Part shown: positions 22,550 through 33,820 of the stretch, piece by piece
Layout: each line of letters starts with the position of its first letter
How positions within the stretch are numbered: position 1 is the first letter of the stretch
DNA from: Hymenoscyphus infarciens
Taxonomy: Eukaryota > Ascomycota > Leotiomycetes > Helotiales > Helotiaceae
NCBI GenBank assembly: GCA_001414345.1
Contig: LLCB01000128.1
Location: forward strand, 62,001 to 126,000
DNA: 64,000 nucleotides
Direction: 5' to 3'
Notes under the pieces: generated by a model
Seen by the model: the letters and a program-made list of their open reading frames with translations, nothing else
Told to the model about the DNA's origin: nothing
Database searches by the model: none
Program-made: the position numbers and the translations under genes

Positions 22550-24210
22550 TGGAAGCTAAACTAGCCTGCATTATTATTCTTCGGAAAAATTCGAAAACCA
22601 ACAACACCCCTTTTTTTCTTCGCTTAGCATCAAAGTCTGTCAACAAGTTGTAGCACTCTGAGTATTGCAGGTCCAGTTCTCTCATACTAATAGCCTCATC
22701 GGGCTGGGGCGCGCGTCTCTCCAAACGAAACATACAAAACATCAGAAAGGCCGGATCCGCTATATAGAAATGGAAACATGTTTTTTTAAAAAAAAAAACG
22801 GTCGACGTTGTGGTTGGTATTGAATGGTTGCCTCTGTGGAATGGTTTTCGCAACCCTCCCGCCCATATTTTCCATTGACACCGAGTAAGCTTACAACACT
22901 CGAACTCAAGATTTATGGCAAATCGCAATTTATTCTGCAGGTAGTGTCACCGAACACGTTTCGCCAATATCACTACGGGAAAAATGAATAACGTGGGTTA
23001 CACCTGACGTTACGATGGTGGAGTGGTCGGAGTCCTCCAACCACTTCGATTTCGATGCCATGCGTGATTTCCAGGGGAGCAGTCCTTTGTCCTCTTGCCA
23101 TGCACAACGGCATTGGCTACATGCCATCGACTTATACAATACGATTGTCCCTGGAAGTCCGTCGTTCGCCCTCGATTTTTATACGATAATGTGTTCCCGT
23201 CTGCTGAGAGAGCAACCCGCCCTCAGCACTTTCCCACGTCTATACAGAAAATGCATACAAAATGGTAAAGAGCGCCGGTCTCGATGGGGAAAAAGGAAGA
23301 AGGCTTTGTGGTATTTATATTAAAGTTTTCGTTCTTTTATCTTACTAGTGCTTAAATCGTTAGCTTGAAGGTGGCGTTTTTGAGATTGGGGTGGGGTCAT
23401 ATCTACGTTGCTTGTCTAGGCTAGGGAGTTGCTTGCTCGCGGTGGATATTAAAAGCGGCCCTAAATGAATAACCCGTTATTCAACTTTCTAGGGGAATCT
23501 GAACCATTAACCAAAATAGTTTGGGACAATTGATGTTGTTTGCTCTAACTGTCAACGTTAATTTTAAATTGTTCCAAGTATTTGGGGTAATTGCTTGGAG
23601 AGTAAACTTACTTGAAGTACCTCCAAAGTTAGAGCAACAAGGGCTAGGTAGGCAGAACCTGATTTGGGCATCATGTCAACAGGGTCGTCTATATATATGA
23701 GCTCATCATACTTCCTACAACTACATCACAAAGAAAGTATTCACTTGCAGAATTTGAGACTTACAGAAGTCGCTCTAAAGTACTAATTTGCAGCGGTGGA
23801 TGGAACTTAGTATACAGGAACTCTGTTAGTTTAGAGTTACCACTGATATATGTTAATAGTAACACCTGAACAACCACAGTAGAGTCATTGCCATCCTGGA
23901 GCTCAAAGTGTGGTCCAACCAAGCACTTTGCCATTAGAGCCTATCTCCTCTCATGCATTTAATAAGTAGATTGGTCCCAGAGATTGCTTGAACCTTCTTT
24001 TGACGAGACCTCGTACATCTTGCGAATTTGATAATTTTAATTGATAAGGAAATTGTCTTTTGGTGACTTTCAATCTCCAGGCGTTTTTTGATAGATTTAA
24101 TTGTTCCAAATCTCTCTCACGGTGGACATCAAAAGCGGCAGTAATTAGACAGCCCATTGTTGTAGCTACCAGGGGGGGCGAGGGGTGGAAACAATGCGAA
24201 AAACACTTAC
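22550..24210. other. Repeat-containing intergenic stretch, no supported gene
   Basis: Short frames at 22521-22928 (minus) and 23015-23323 (plus) show no domain. The right half holds two copies of a dispersed terminal sequence and an internal inverted repeat (tgctctaact near 23543, agttagagca near 23629), suggesting a decayed mobile element. Confidence 0.5.
23436..24139. repeat. Two direct copies of a dispersed repeat terminus
   Basis: ctcgcggtggatattaaaag at 23436 and ctcacggtggacatcaaaag at 24116 are near-identical, and the following 35 bp also align. The reverse complement of the same terminus occurs at about 47815-47833. This suggests a small dispersed element family; complete ends and target duplications are not resolved. 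Confidence 0.6.
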
Positions 24211-25105
24211 CCCTGATAAGGAAACATAGTATTGTGTTAGGTCGATGTACGAAGTATCTCCTTTACCAGATTGTAACTTGGAGTCCATAGAGAACCCGAT
24301 ATCAGTCATCCTATCCCCCCATTAACCTCAACACCTCTCTCTTGGGGAAGCAACCGAGAACTTACACATCAAAAGTAAAATGCGTCATGACCTTCGTAAC
24401 ATCGACCCCCTTCTTCCCACCCTCCTTCCCCAATATCCTCACCAACTCAGTAACCTGCCTCTCAATCCTCCCATTATACTTCCTCAACTCCGTATTAGAA
24501 AGCCCTTTCTCCCTAAATGTTGTAAGCGAGATTCCAACCAATGGCACACCAAACAATTACCAAATCTTCCTCCAAATAGGATGAAACTTATAATTCCTCG
24601 TCGAAATCATATGATAAGCCCCCTCCCCATTAATAGCCCCAAGCTCGTAGAAAGGACCTCTCGTATATCTCCCCTTGAAAATCTTATCCACAGCTTCCAC
24701 CCAGCAAATACTCAATTCATTGGGTCCGATACGAATGAAATCGCTCTTGTATTTCCTATGCATGTCTTGAAGAGTTGTTGGTGTTCTCCCAAGCCGAAAT
24801 CCATTCGCGATGTATAACTTCGTGATTGCAGCGCGTTTTGGTCCGGGGAATTTGGAGAGGCGGGAGAGGAAGAGACGACGGAGGACGGTGAAGACGAGGC
24901 TGGTGAGGAGGAGGAAGAAGGTTCCGATTTGGAATGCGAGATGGAAGGTGTGGATGTCGAATTTCGCTTATAGGAGGGCGGTATTGGCGGTCACATAAAG
25001 GAGGAGGATTTTGACAGTTGATGGTTCTTTTAAAGGACAGATTGCGAGGGATGCAAGGATAGCTGATAATGCAGCTGCTGCAATTGCCATGTTTGGGTCG
25101 TGCAT
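24211..25105 (-). pseudogene. Cytochrome P450, 5' half only, with in-frame stop
   Basis: On the minus strand from the ATG at 25105, MHDPNMAIAAAALSAILASL starts a membrane-anchored P450 N-terminus. After NTALL an in-frame TAA precedes AKFDIHTFHLAFQIG. The text then continues as a clear P450: LSKFPGPKRAAITKLY, DFIRIGPNELSI, VDKIFKGRYTRGPFYE and RKIW. Spliceable introns follow: 24513-24560 (GTAATTG..TTTAG) gives KIWEKGLSNTELRKYN, and 24311-24365 (GTAAGT..ATAG) gives HFTFDVMTDIGFSMDS. The last recognisable exon, 24211-24310, ends in a GTAAGT donor, after which repeat DNA begins. The I-helix, ExxR, and heme-binding Cys region are absent. The gene therefore cannot make an active enzyme. Its substrate class cannot be named. 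Confidence 0.8.
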
Positions 25106-25826
25106 TTTGAAGAATGGAAAGCTGTGGGAGCGGAGAGACGAGAAGACTGGAGATACAGCACCTACTATGTGAGGGAGAAGCTCTCTTAAGAGATGCCCTC
25201 AAGTTGAAATTATCTTGGTTTTGGATACAGGTGTATTACCTGGTTCAACGTTCCCCTGTTTGCGGGTGGACATAGACAAATTAGCATACCGAAAAAGCCA
25301 CACTCGCTCACCACCAATTAAAATTATTCTCGGAAACTCCAACTCCTCCAACTCCAAATTTTCGTTGGCTGCCTCAATCACTCGATACCTCTGTGTTGAT
25401 CTAACCTCGGCATCTTGGAATTAAATAGAGCAAAATCCGACCTTCCAAAAGTTGAAATGTTTGTTGAAGTAACACAAAATACGTGGCCCCACTTTCTTAC
25501 GTAGTACAGAACCAAAAAGAGATTTTGCAATATTGTTTTTGTGTACCCGAGAGAGCAAGAAAAGGGAAACAACATGGTGATCGTTACATTTACACCAAGG
25601 ATAGTCCCGCGTATCACCTAGCCAGGATTCGAAGAAAGCTTAGTAGCACACTTTCTTTCCAAATCTTGCCTCGGTACCAGTAAAGCTTGCTGTAGCAAAA
25701 CCTGGGGAATCCCAAGAAGGTCTGATTGTAACGATCTTAGATGTGAGAAACACCTGTTGAAAAGGCTTGAAATGTGGACAGGGAAATCAAAGAAAGTGAT
25801 AAATATTTCGCAATCAAACGAACAAG
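25106..25826. other. Intergenic between P450 relic and retrotransposon
   Basis: Holds the upstream flank of the P450 relic and host sequence up to the insertion site. No gene is supported. Confidence 0.5.
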
Positions 25827-25831
25827 TTTGT

Positions 25832-25960
25832 ATTGAACATCCGTACCTGTTACGTAATGTGGGTCTTCCTAAACCCTCTTGTATATAAGTAGAGAGCAAT
25901 TCCCCTCTGGAATTGCTTAAGTAATATAATTATATCAAACCTTATACTATCCTTTTAATA
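25832..25960 (+). repeat. 5' LTR of the copia element
   Basis: Aligned by eye with 33563-33692. The shared core includes ctctggaatt and cttatatataagtagagag-type text. Differences are mostly C/T and G/A transitions. Confidence 0.9.
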
Positions 25961-25974
25961 GGTTATAAGCCTAG
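25961..25974 (+). other. Primer-binding site matching initiator tRNA-Met anticodon arm
   Basis: ggttataagccta follows the 5' LTR directly. Reversing RIP-type changes gives a sequence complementary to the anticodon stem-loop of initiator tRNA-Met, the half-tRNA priming used by Drosophila copia. The TRIM element at 52.6 kb keeps an unmutated version. Confidence 0.6.
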
Positions 25975-27529
25975 AATTCTACCCTAGACTTATTAATTAA
26001 ATTACTACTAAGTCCTTAAATAATTCCTTAGCTTAGTATAAGCGTGTTCTACTAATAGATATATAAGTTATTATAATTTAAAAACAAGATCTCTTATATC
26101 TATTATACTTAGTATTACTACCTCTAATTTATCTTAACATATATTATAATAAAAGTACTAAAATATCTAAGTACTAAAATACTAGGTCGACCTCTAACCT
26201 AGCCTATATAGCTCTCTAGTAGTAAAAAACTCAGCGACTTTAAAGAAGTTAAAAATACTAACCTCTTAATATACTACCTAGATAAGCTTACAAAATCATA
26301 TTAATATAAGTAAAAATTTTAAAATAAATATATTAAAAGAAATAAGGTCTTAGAAGATTACTAAAAGCTAATTTAAGATAAGTCGAGAAAGGCTAAGAGT
26401 AGTCTTAAGAAGGCGCTTTCTAGTCTATTAAATAATAAAGAAGATAAGATAGTACTTATCTATATTATACTTTAGACTTAATCTTTTTCTCTATTATACT
26501 TAAACTTTTCTTTAAACTTATCTTAAATACTTTTATAAAGACAATCTACTTAAAGACTCTAACTATATACTCTTTAATCTAGAATCTAAATCCGAATCTA
26601 AAACTAAATCTAAAACTAATACTAGCTCTAATACTACTAAATTATCCTTATTAGAAAACGAACTTCTTCCTTCTTCTCCGAGCTCTATAAACATCTTTAG
26701 ACTCTATACTAAAGAACCTTTACCTATTACTTCTATCTCCTCTACTTCTACCTCCTCTACTCCTAGCTTATCTAGCTCTTCTTAATTATATCTACTAAAA
26801 ATTAAACTTAGAATAATATCTAAGAGCTTAATAAAGCTAACTAGACTAAATAGAAAAGACGAGTTGTTAATAGCCTCTATATTAAAGACTACTACTATAA
26901 GTAGCTTATTACTTATAAGAAGTAGTAACTAGATGCTCTTCTAGTAGTATAAGCTATAAGTCCTAGATAAGCTACTATCTTAGAGCTAATAGTAGCTAAG
27001 AAGAAAGAATATAGAAAGAAGGATAAAGAATAGGTTAAATTCTTAGATATTAGATCCTATATAATATATAGTAAGTATAGCTTTCTAGCTAGGAACTATA
27101 TTAAGAATAATAGTAATAATATTCTATAACTTCTTATAAAACTTAAGAATAGATTTTAGCTTAAAGGATTAGTATAATTTAATTAACTTATAGATAAGCT
27201 TCTATCTCTATAGCTTAACGTCTTCGTCTCTATTTAAGAGTATAACTCTTAGTTTCTCTAAATTAATTATAAGCTCTTACTTATCTTACTAGATACTAAA
27301 CTTAAAGATCCTTAGTTTAGTTAACTCTATATATTTAGTCTTACTCTAGTATATAATACTTTTAAAAGATATTAGGCCTAGACTTATAACTACGTTAATA
27401 ATACTAGCTATATTATACCTATTAGTAAACTTATAATAGTAGTCTAAAAGGAGGAATAGTATATAACTATAGATACTAATAATATAATAATAAGTATACT
27501 CGCTTATAAATAATCTAGAACTAATAAAA

Positions 27530-30500
27530 TATTAAAATATATATACTATAGTAAAATATATTATCTAGAAGTAAACTATATTAAAAAACATTCTTATTTA
27601 AAGCTAGCTTATAATAAGTAAATAGCTAATAAGGCAGTTATAAAAGCTACTAAACATAAGAAGCGTCCTCGTCTCTAAGGTAATACCTAGGATTAAAAAA
27701 AGAAGTTAAAGAATAAGAATACTAAGACTACTACTATAGTATTTATAAGACTATTAGTTATTAACTAAGATAATAAAGCTAACTACTACTCTATTCCTTA
27801 TTAAGCCTAGATAGTATACCTTATACTAAATCTTAAAATACTAAAAGCCTTAATATCTAAATCCCTATTATAAAGATAGATTATTAATAGTAGGTGCTCT
27901 AAATCTATTTATTACTAAAAATTACTCTTTATAAATCTAGAGCTTCTAGACTCTAATAAACTATAAGTAGTAGTAGGTATTAGTAGAATATAATTATCTA
28001 TTATCTCTAAAAGAATAGTAAAGTTAGTTATAGAAATAGAAACTAGACTATAAATACTACTACTCTCTAATATACTCTACTACTCTACTCTAAGAGCTAA
28101 TCTTCTTTCTTTTTTATAGCTACTAAATAAGAGGTTCTAAGTAGACTTATAGAAAATATATAAGTATATTTAAACTCTACTAAATACTAAAACCCTATAT
28201 ATCTATAAACTTACTATTAAAAGTAACCTCTAGATATTAATACTAGAAACTCTTCCTAGTACTATAATTTAGCCTATAGAGTGTAAAAGACTTCTAGTAC
28301 TCCTAAGCTAACATAAGCTCTTACTACGCTCTCGCTTATACTCTAAAACATTAGCTAAAGCCTAGATTACCTATACTAATAAGCTAGTAAATATAACTTA
28401 GTATACTTACTTAAGACATATAAGTAATAAAGCAATTAAGACACTTCGTAAAAGATCTCATAGTATAGATAAAAAGACATATATAAAAAGCTATATCTAT
28501 ACTATCTATATAAAAGAGTATATAAAATTAGTTTCTTATTTAAGCTATATAAAGCTTAGACGTTACTTTATAGAATTAGTATATATAGACGTTATAGACT
28601 CTCTAAAACCTAGACTATTTAGTTTTTAATACTAGGTATACTTTTACTATAACAAAATAAAAGACGTAGAAGCCTATAGTATAAAATATAAAAGTAATAT
28701 ATTAACCTGTTTTAAGGAATATAAGGCTACCTATAAGCGCCTTAAACGACGGATCTATTATATTTATAGTAATAATAGAGGTAAATATATTAGTACTACT
28801 CTTAATAAATATCTTAAAAAAGAAGGTATTATACTTAAAACTATAATCTTAAATAATCCTAAGATAAATAGAGCTATTAAATACTTAGACTAAACCTTAT
28901 AGTAGATAGTAGAGATAATAAGAAGGTACTATCTTAACTTTCGTACTAACTATCTTTAGCTTAAATTATTATAAACCTCTATCTATCTTTATTAAAGACG
29001 TATTTACATAGCTATTAAAATTTCCTCCTTTAAGGCTATTACTAGCTTATACTCTTATATTAATTATTTAAGAATTATAGAGTTATAGTATATAGTTCTT
29101 AAAAATAAGCTTAAAAAGAGTAAGCCTAAAGAGGCTTAAACCTTTTTTAAACACTTAATAGACTATAAAGGAGATTATATTAAATAGATCTAAACTACTA
29201 ATAAAAAAATCGTTTAAGCTAATAATATTTATATTAACAAAATATAAGTTAACCTATAAGAGAAAGAACTAGTATCTAAAGTCCTTATCTCTAAGATTAC
29301 TCTAGACTAACGACTTAATAAAGCAGATTCTAATTAATAATAAAGTAAGAACCTTAAAGCTAACTCTATATTTAAAATTAAGAAAGCTACTATAGATACT
29401 ACTAAAGTAGTTATAAAGCTAATTAAGAAGTCTTATAAACATAAGTTATAGACTACTAGTAGAATACGCTAGTAGAAGATAAAAGATTAAAGACCTATAT
29501 CTTTAAAAAGAAGAGGTTAAATAAAGAAACTATAAGTATACCTAAGACTAGGCTACTTACTACCTAAGCTTAAAGGCTCTAGATTTATAAAGCTATCTAA
29601 CGATTTAGAAAATAATATTCTAGTACTTCGTTAAAATAAAGAAGTAATACCTCTATCTACTCTACTATTACTATCAAAGCCTATAATCGTTATATATCGT
29701 AATCTAGCTATACCTACTACTATAAGAGTATTAAGGTTATATATATGTTAAAGGTTATAACCCTCTATAGACGACGATAGCTCTAACCTTAGTAGTTCTA
29801 GAACCTTACTAGATAATATAGCGGACTATATAGACGATTATAGCTTTTAACTAGTACTCTTATCTAATCTACTATTATTCGCTCTTATCTACTAGTTAAT
29901 TAATAAGTTATAGTTTATAGTAGTACTACTAGCCTAGGTATAATATAACGTTTTTAAACTATAAATATATAAATAAGCCTACGCTTACACTAAAGCTAAG
30001 AAATAGATAGAAGCTAAAAATAAGGAAGTAGACTCTATTAAGGAAAATAATACTTAGAAGGTAGTAGATAGACTAGTAAACTAAAAAGTCCTTATAAGTA
30101 GATAGGTTTATAAACTTAAAATAGGCGATAAAGGCTAGGTTACCTAGTATAAGGCCTACTAGGTAGTCTATGGTTTTAAATAAGAAGAGGGTATTAACTT
30201 TAATAAAACTTTTACTACTATTATAAAGCTAATAAGCTATAAACTTATCTTTGTAATTACTATTACTTTAAACTAGGAAATTAAATAGATAAATGTTAAA
30301 ACTGCCTTTTTATATAGTAATATTAAAGAAGAGGTCTATATAGAACTCCTAAATAGTAGAGGGGATAGTACTAAAGTCTATAAACTTAAAAAAGTACTTT
30401 ATAGATTAAAATAAGCTTTTAAAGTCTAGTATAATACTCTTTATAGCTTTTTAAAAACGCTTAGCTTTAAACTACTTAATATAGATACTAGAGTCTTCTA

Positions 30501-31497
30501 TTATAAAGATATTATTATTATAGCCTATGTTAACGACCTCCTTATTACTAGTAGCTTAATAAAAGAAATCGATAAAATTAAGATAGTACTTAGTTAATAA
30601 TTTAAAATATTTAATCTTAGACTAGTAGTCTTCTATCTTAGAATAATAATAACTTATAATAGAAGGTAATATACTCTTTAGTTAGAATAATACGCCTATA
30701 TTAAAAAAATACTTTGTAACTTTAATATACTTAAAGCTAAGATATGTTATATACTAATAGAAGTAAATAATTATCTTATAAGTGCCTTTAAAGACTATAA
30801 AGCGTTAAAGACCTTTAAACGTTAATATTAGTCTATAATAGGCTTACTTATATATACTATACTTAGTACTTGACTAGATATTACCTACTTTATATCTATT
30901 ATAAGTAGATTCTTATCTAATCTAACTAATAAATATTAGATAGTAGTAAAACGAATTATATATTATCTTAAAAGTACTATAAACTATAACTTAGTGTTTT
31001 AAGATAAGCTTAAGAGACTTATAGGCTATTTAGATACTAACTAGGCTAGATATTATAAAACTAGATAATCTACTTCTAGATACCTCTTTAATATTAGTAG
31101 TAGTGCTATCTTATAGTTATCTAAAAGATAGGCTATAGTCTTACTATTCTTATATAAAGTAGAACTTAAGAAGGAGATAAATACTATAAACAAAGCTATT
31201 TAGCTATAACGTTTCCTAGACTAGCTTATCTTAGAAATTAAACTAAGAGTTACTATAGTAATCCTCTATAATAATTAAGAGGCTATAATACTTATAAAAA
31301 ACCCTATCTATTATAACTATACTAAGTATATTACTACCTAAGATACTAAGGTTAAAGAAGTATAAGCTAAAAGATATATAAACCTTATATTTATTAGTAT
31401 AAAAGAGTAAGTAGTAGATAGACTTATAAAACCTCTTTTTAAGAATGCTTTTAAGAAGTTTTAATTCTTAATAAGTATTAAGAAGAGAGGTGTCTAA
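27530..31497 (+). pseudogene. copia gag-pol remains: zinc knuckle, protease, integrase, RT, RNase H
   Basis: Reading through stops gives a recognisable polyprotein. Near 27540 YYSKIYYLEVNYIKKH corresponds to a CCHC knuckle whose Cys codons became Tyr. Near 27880 IINSRCSKSIYY stands for the DSG protease site. From about 28400 the integrase region shows ALRK-type HHCC remains and, near 28770, SNNRGKYISTTLNKYLKKEG in place of the DNGGEY motif. The reverse transcriptase box at 30526-30543 reads YVNDLL, with the first Asp of YVDD changed to Asn by a G-to-A transition. GYLDTN near 31023 begins RNase H, and the frame ends in IKKRGV and TAA at 31495-31497. Inactive. Gag upstream is too eroded to delimit. 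Confidence 0.85.
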
Positions 31498-33562
31498 AAG
31501 CTTAGTAGAGTACTACTATTACTCTATACTTACTTAAAATACTATAGAGTTATATCTAATACTTTAAAGAAAATAAAGGAAGGTTATATAATATACTCTT
31601 TATATTTATACTATTATATCTTTAGATATTAAAGAATATATCTAGTACTTAAAAAACGTTTTTTATTATAGTTTTTAAAAGTTATATAACTATATAGTAT
31701 AAATTATAGAAGGAGATTATATTACTAAGACTAACGATTTATATTACGTAGTTAGCTACCTAGCGCCCTAGCTACTATACTAACTATTTATATATATCTA
31801 ATACTTAAATATTTTATAATTAAACTCTCTTTATTATCTATAAATTATCTTTTTTAGATACTTATCTTACTTAAAAAATATTAAATACTAGAATCGCCTT
31901 TAGTATAACTCTTAAGAAGTTAAAAGCTATTACTCTTTTAAAAGAACTCTTTTTTAAATTCGTAGATATTAATACTTAATATCTAAAACTCCTATTATCT
32001 AGAAGTCTAAAGACTAACTCTACTAGTTATAATATCTAGTATTACTTGTCTAAGATTAATAGTACTTATAATAGAGTATACTTATTTTACTAGATTATAT
32101 AATACTCTATTATCTATTATATAAAGTAGGAAAAGGTAAACTAGTGAGATAATATAAATAAGTACTACCTACTATTTAAATGCTTCTTATATATTTTTAG
32201 TCTAGACTAAATTAAGTTCTAAGATATAATTATTATACTTATAGTTACTTAGATAGAAACCTAGGTTAAAATAAATCGGTTATAATATCTTACTATACTA
32301 TAGTATACCTAGGTTATAGTTATTAAACGAAAACTCCTTATAAGTCTATAACTTCTTATTCTAGACGCTAATACTAAAGTCGAGTATTAAGATACTAATA
32401 TCGTCTCTTTTATAAGTCTACTTAGTATATAAAGAAAATTTATTAACTATTTATAAAAGAATAGAGGTATAAGAAACCTTAATATTTAGATTAGTAGAGA
32501 AGGTAATACTAACCTAGTTAGAAGATATCTAGCTATCTTAAGTCACTTTATTTAGGACCTCGCTAATAACTAGGACTACTCTAAATAGTAGCTTTAGAGT
32601 CTTAGTTATCTTAAAGCTGCTAGTTTTAAATAGGTTACTCTTAGTACTCGAATTAACTCTTACGACTATACTCTCTCTATTAGAGTACTAATAAATAAAG
32701 TTATTAATCTCTATTCTTAAAAGCTTTTAAAAAGAAGAAAACCTATTCTAGTAGACCTAGCCTAGGATAACTCTAAGAGTGAATAGGCCTCTAACGACTA
32801 CTCTAGGTATAAGAGTACTAATTTAGACGATATTAAAGATAAGGATATAGAACCTATGAGAGTAGTAGAAGTTATAGAAGTAGTAGAACCTATAGGAGAT
32901 ATATTACTATCTACTATATAAAGTCTTAAAATTAAGCTATCTCTAAAACGTCGTTGTCTTAATACTTTACTACTCTTACTATACTAGGTATCTGCTATAC
33001 TCTCTAAAGAAGCCTTTTAGATACTACTCTAACTCTTACTAACGAGGCCTACTAATATTATATATACTAAGTATAGAGGACTCTTAATTGAACGTTTTAC
33101 TAGTATATAAAGACGTATTAAAACTAATAGTACTAAGTATCTACTTAGTATTAATCGATTAATTAAAGTTAAAGTTAAGCCTAGTACTAATATATTTAAA
33201 GGATAAGATAAGAACGTAAAGTGTAAGCGACTTCTTATATATTTAAGAGAGTATATTAAGAATTAACTAGACTAGCTAATAGATTTCTACTATATTCTAG
33301 ATAACTACGACTATATAAATAATATAAGTATAAGAGGAGATACTATACTAGGTAACTTAACTATAGGAGGCGTCTTAGTATATACTATAGATATAGAAGA
33401 AGAGGACGAAGTTAATACTTTAAATTAACTTCTTAAAGGAATCTAATTAGTCTTCTTACTTATATATTCTTCCTTAGCTTTTTATCTTTTAAAGGTTTTT
33501 AGCTAAAGGTTTATTAAAGTATATTAGTATTATAATCTAGGAGTGTTTAGATTAAGTAGGAG
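31498..33562 (+). other. 2-kb segment between pol end and 3' LTR, unidentified
   Basis: Most copia elements have little sequence between RNase H and the 3' LTR; here about 2 kb remain, with the same RIP signature. A stretch at about 33040-33430 can be read as one frame with relatively few stops (NNISIRGDTILGNLTIGG is visible), hinting at an extra ORF. I recognise no known domain. A nested older element is the alternative. Confidence 0.5.
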
Positions 33563-33692
33563 TATTAAACATCTATACCTATTATATAATATAGGTCTTC
33601 TTAAACCCTCTTATATATAAGTAGAGAGTAATTCCCCTCTGGAATTACTTAAGCAATATAATCATATCGAACCTCATACTATCCTTTCAACA
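33563..33692 (+). repeat. 3' LTR of the copia element
   Basis: Counterpart of 25832-25960; it ends CTTTCAACA directly before the target duplication gtttg. Confidence 0.9.
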
Positions 33693-33820
33693 GTTTGGAG
33701 GATCGAGCGATCAATTCTTCAAACCTACTCAGTACAATTGCTAACATTCGAATCTTCAGTGCATTCTCCCATCCTTTCGTCCGCATATCCTAAAACTCCA
33801 ATGCCTATTTTTCAAACCCA

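Larger units (their letters stand above)
25832..33692 (+). mobile_element. Ty1/copia LTR retrotransposon, full length, RIP-inactivated
   Basis: Two LTRs of 129-130 bp bound a 7.86-kb element, and the 5-bp duplication gtttg flanks it at 25827-25831 and 33693-33697. The LTRs begin TATTRAACATC (presumably TGTTGAAC before RIP) and the 3' LTR ends CTTTCAACA, restoring the usual TGTTG..CAACA ends. A primer-binding site follows the 5' LTR and a purine-rich stretch (aagtaggag) precedes the 3' LTR. The interior is TA-rich with very few CA or TG dinucleotides, the RIP pattern, and every frame is riddled with TAA/TAG. The order of recognisable domains (zinc knuckle, protease, integrase, then reverse transcriptase, RNase H) assigns it to copia. 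It lies 128 bp from the PEX8 stop codon. Confidence 0.93.
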
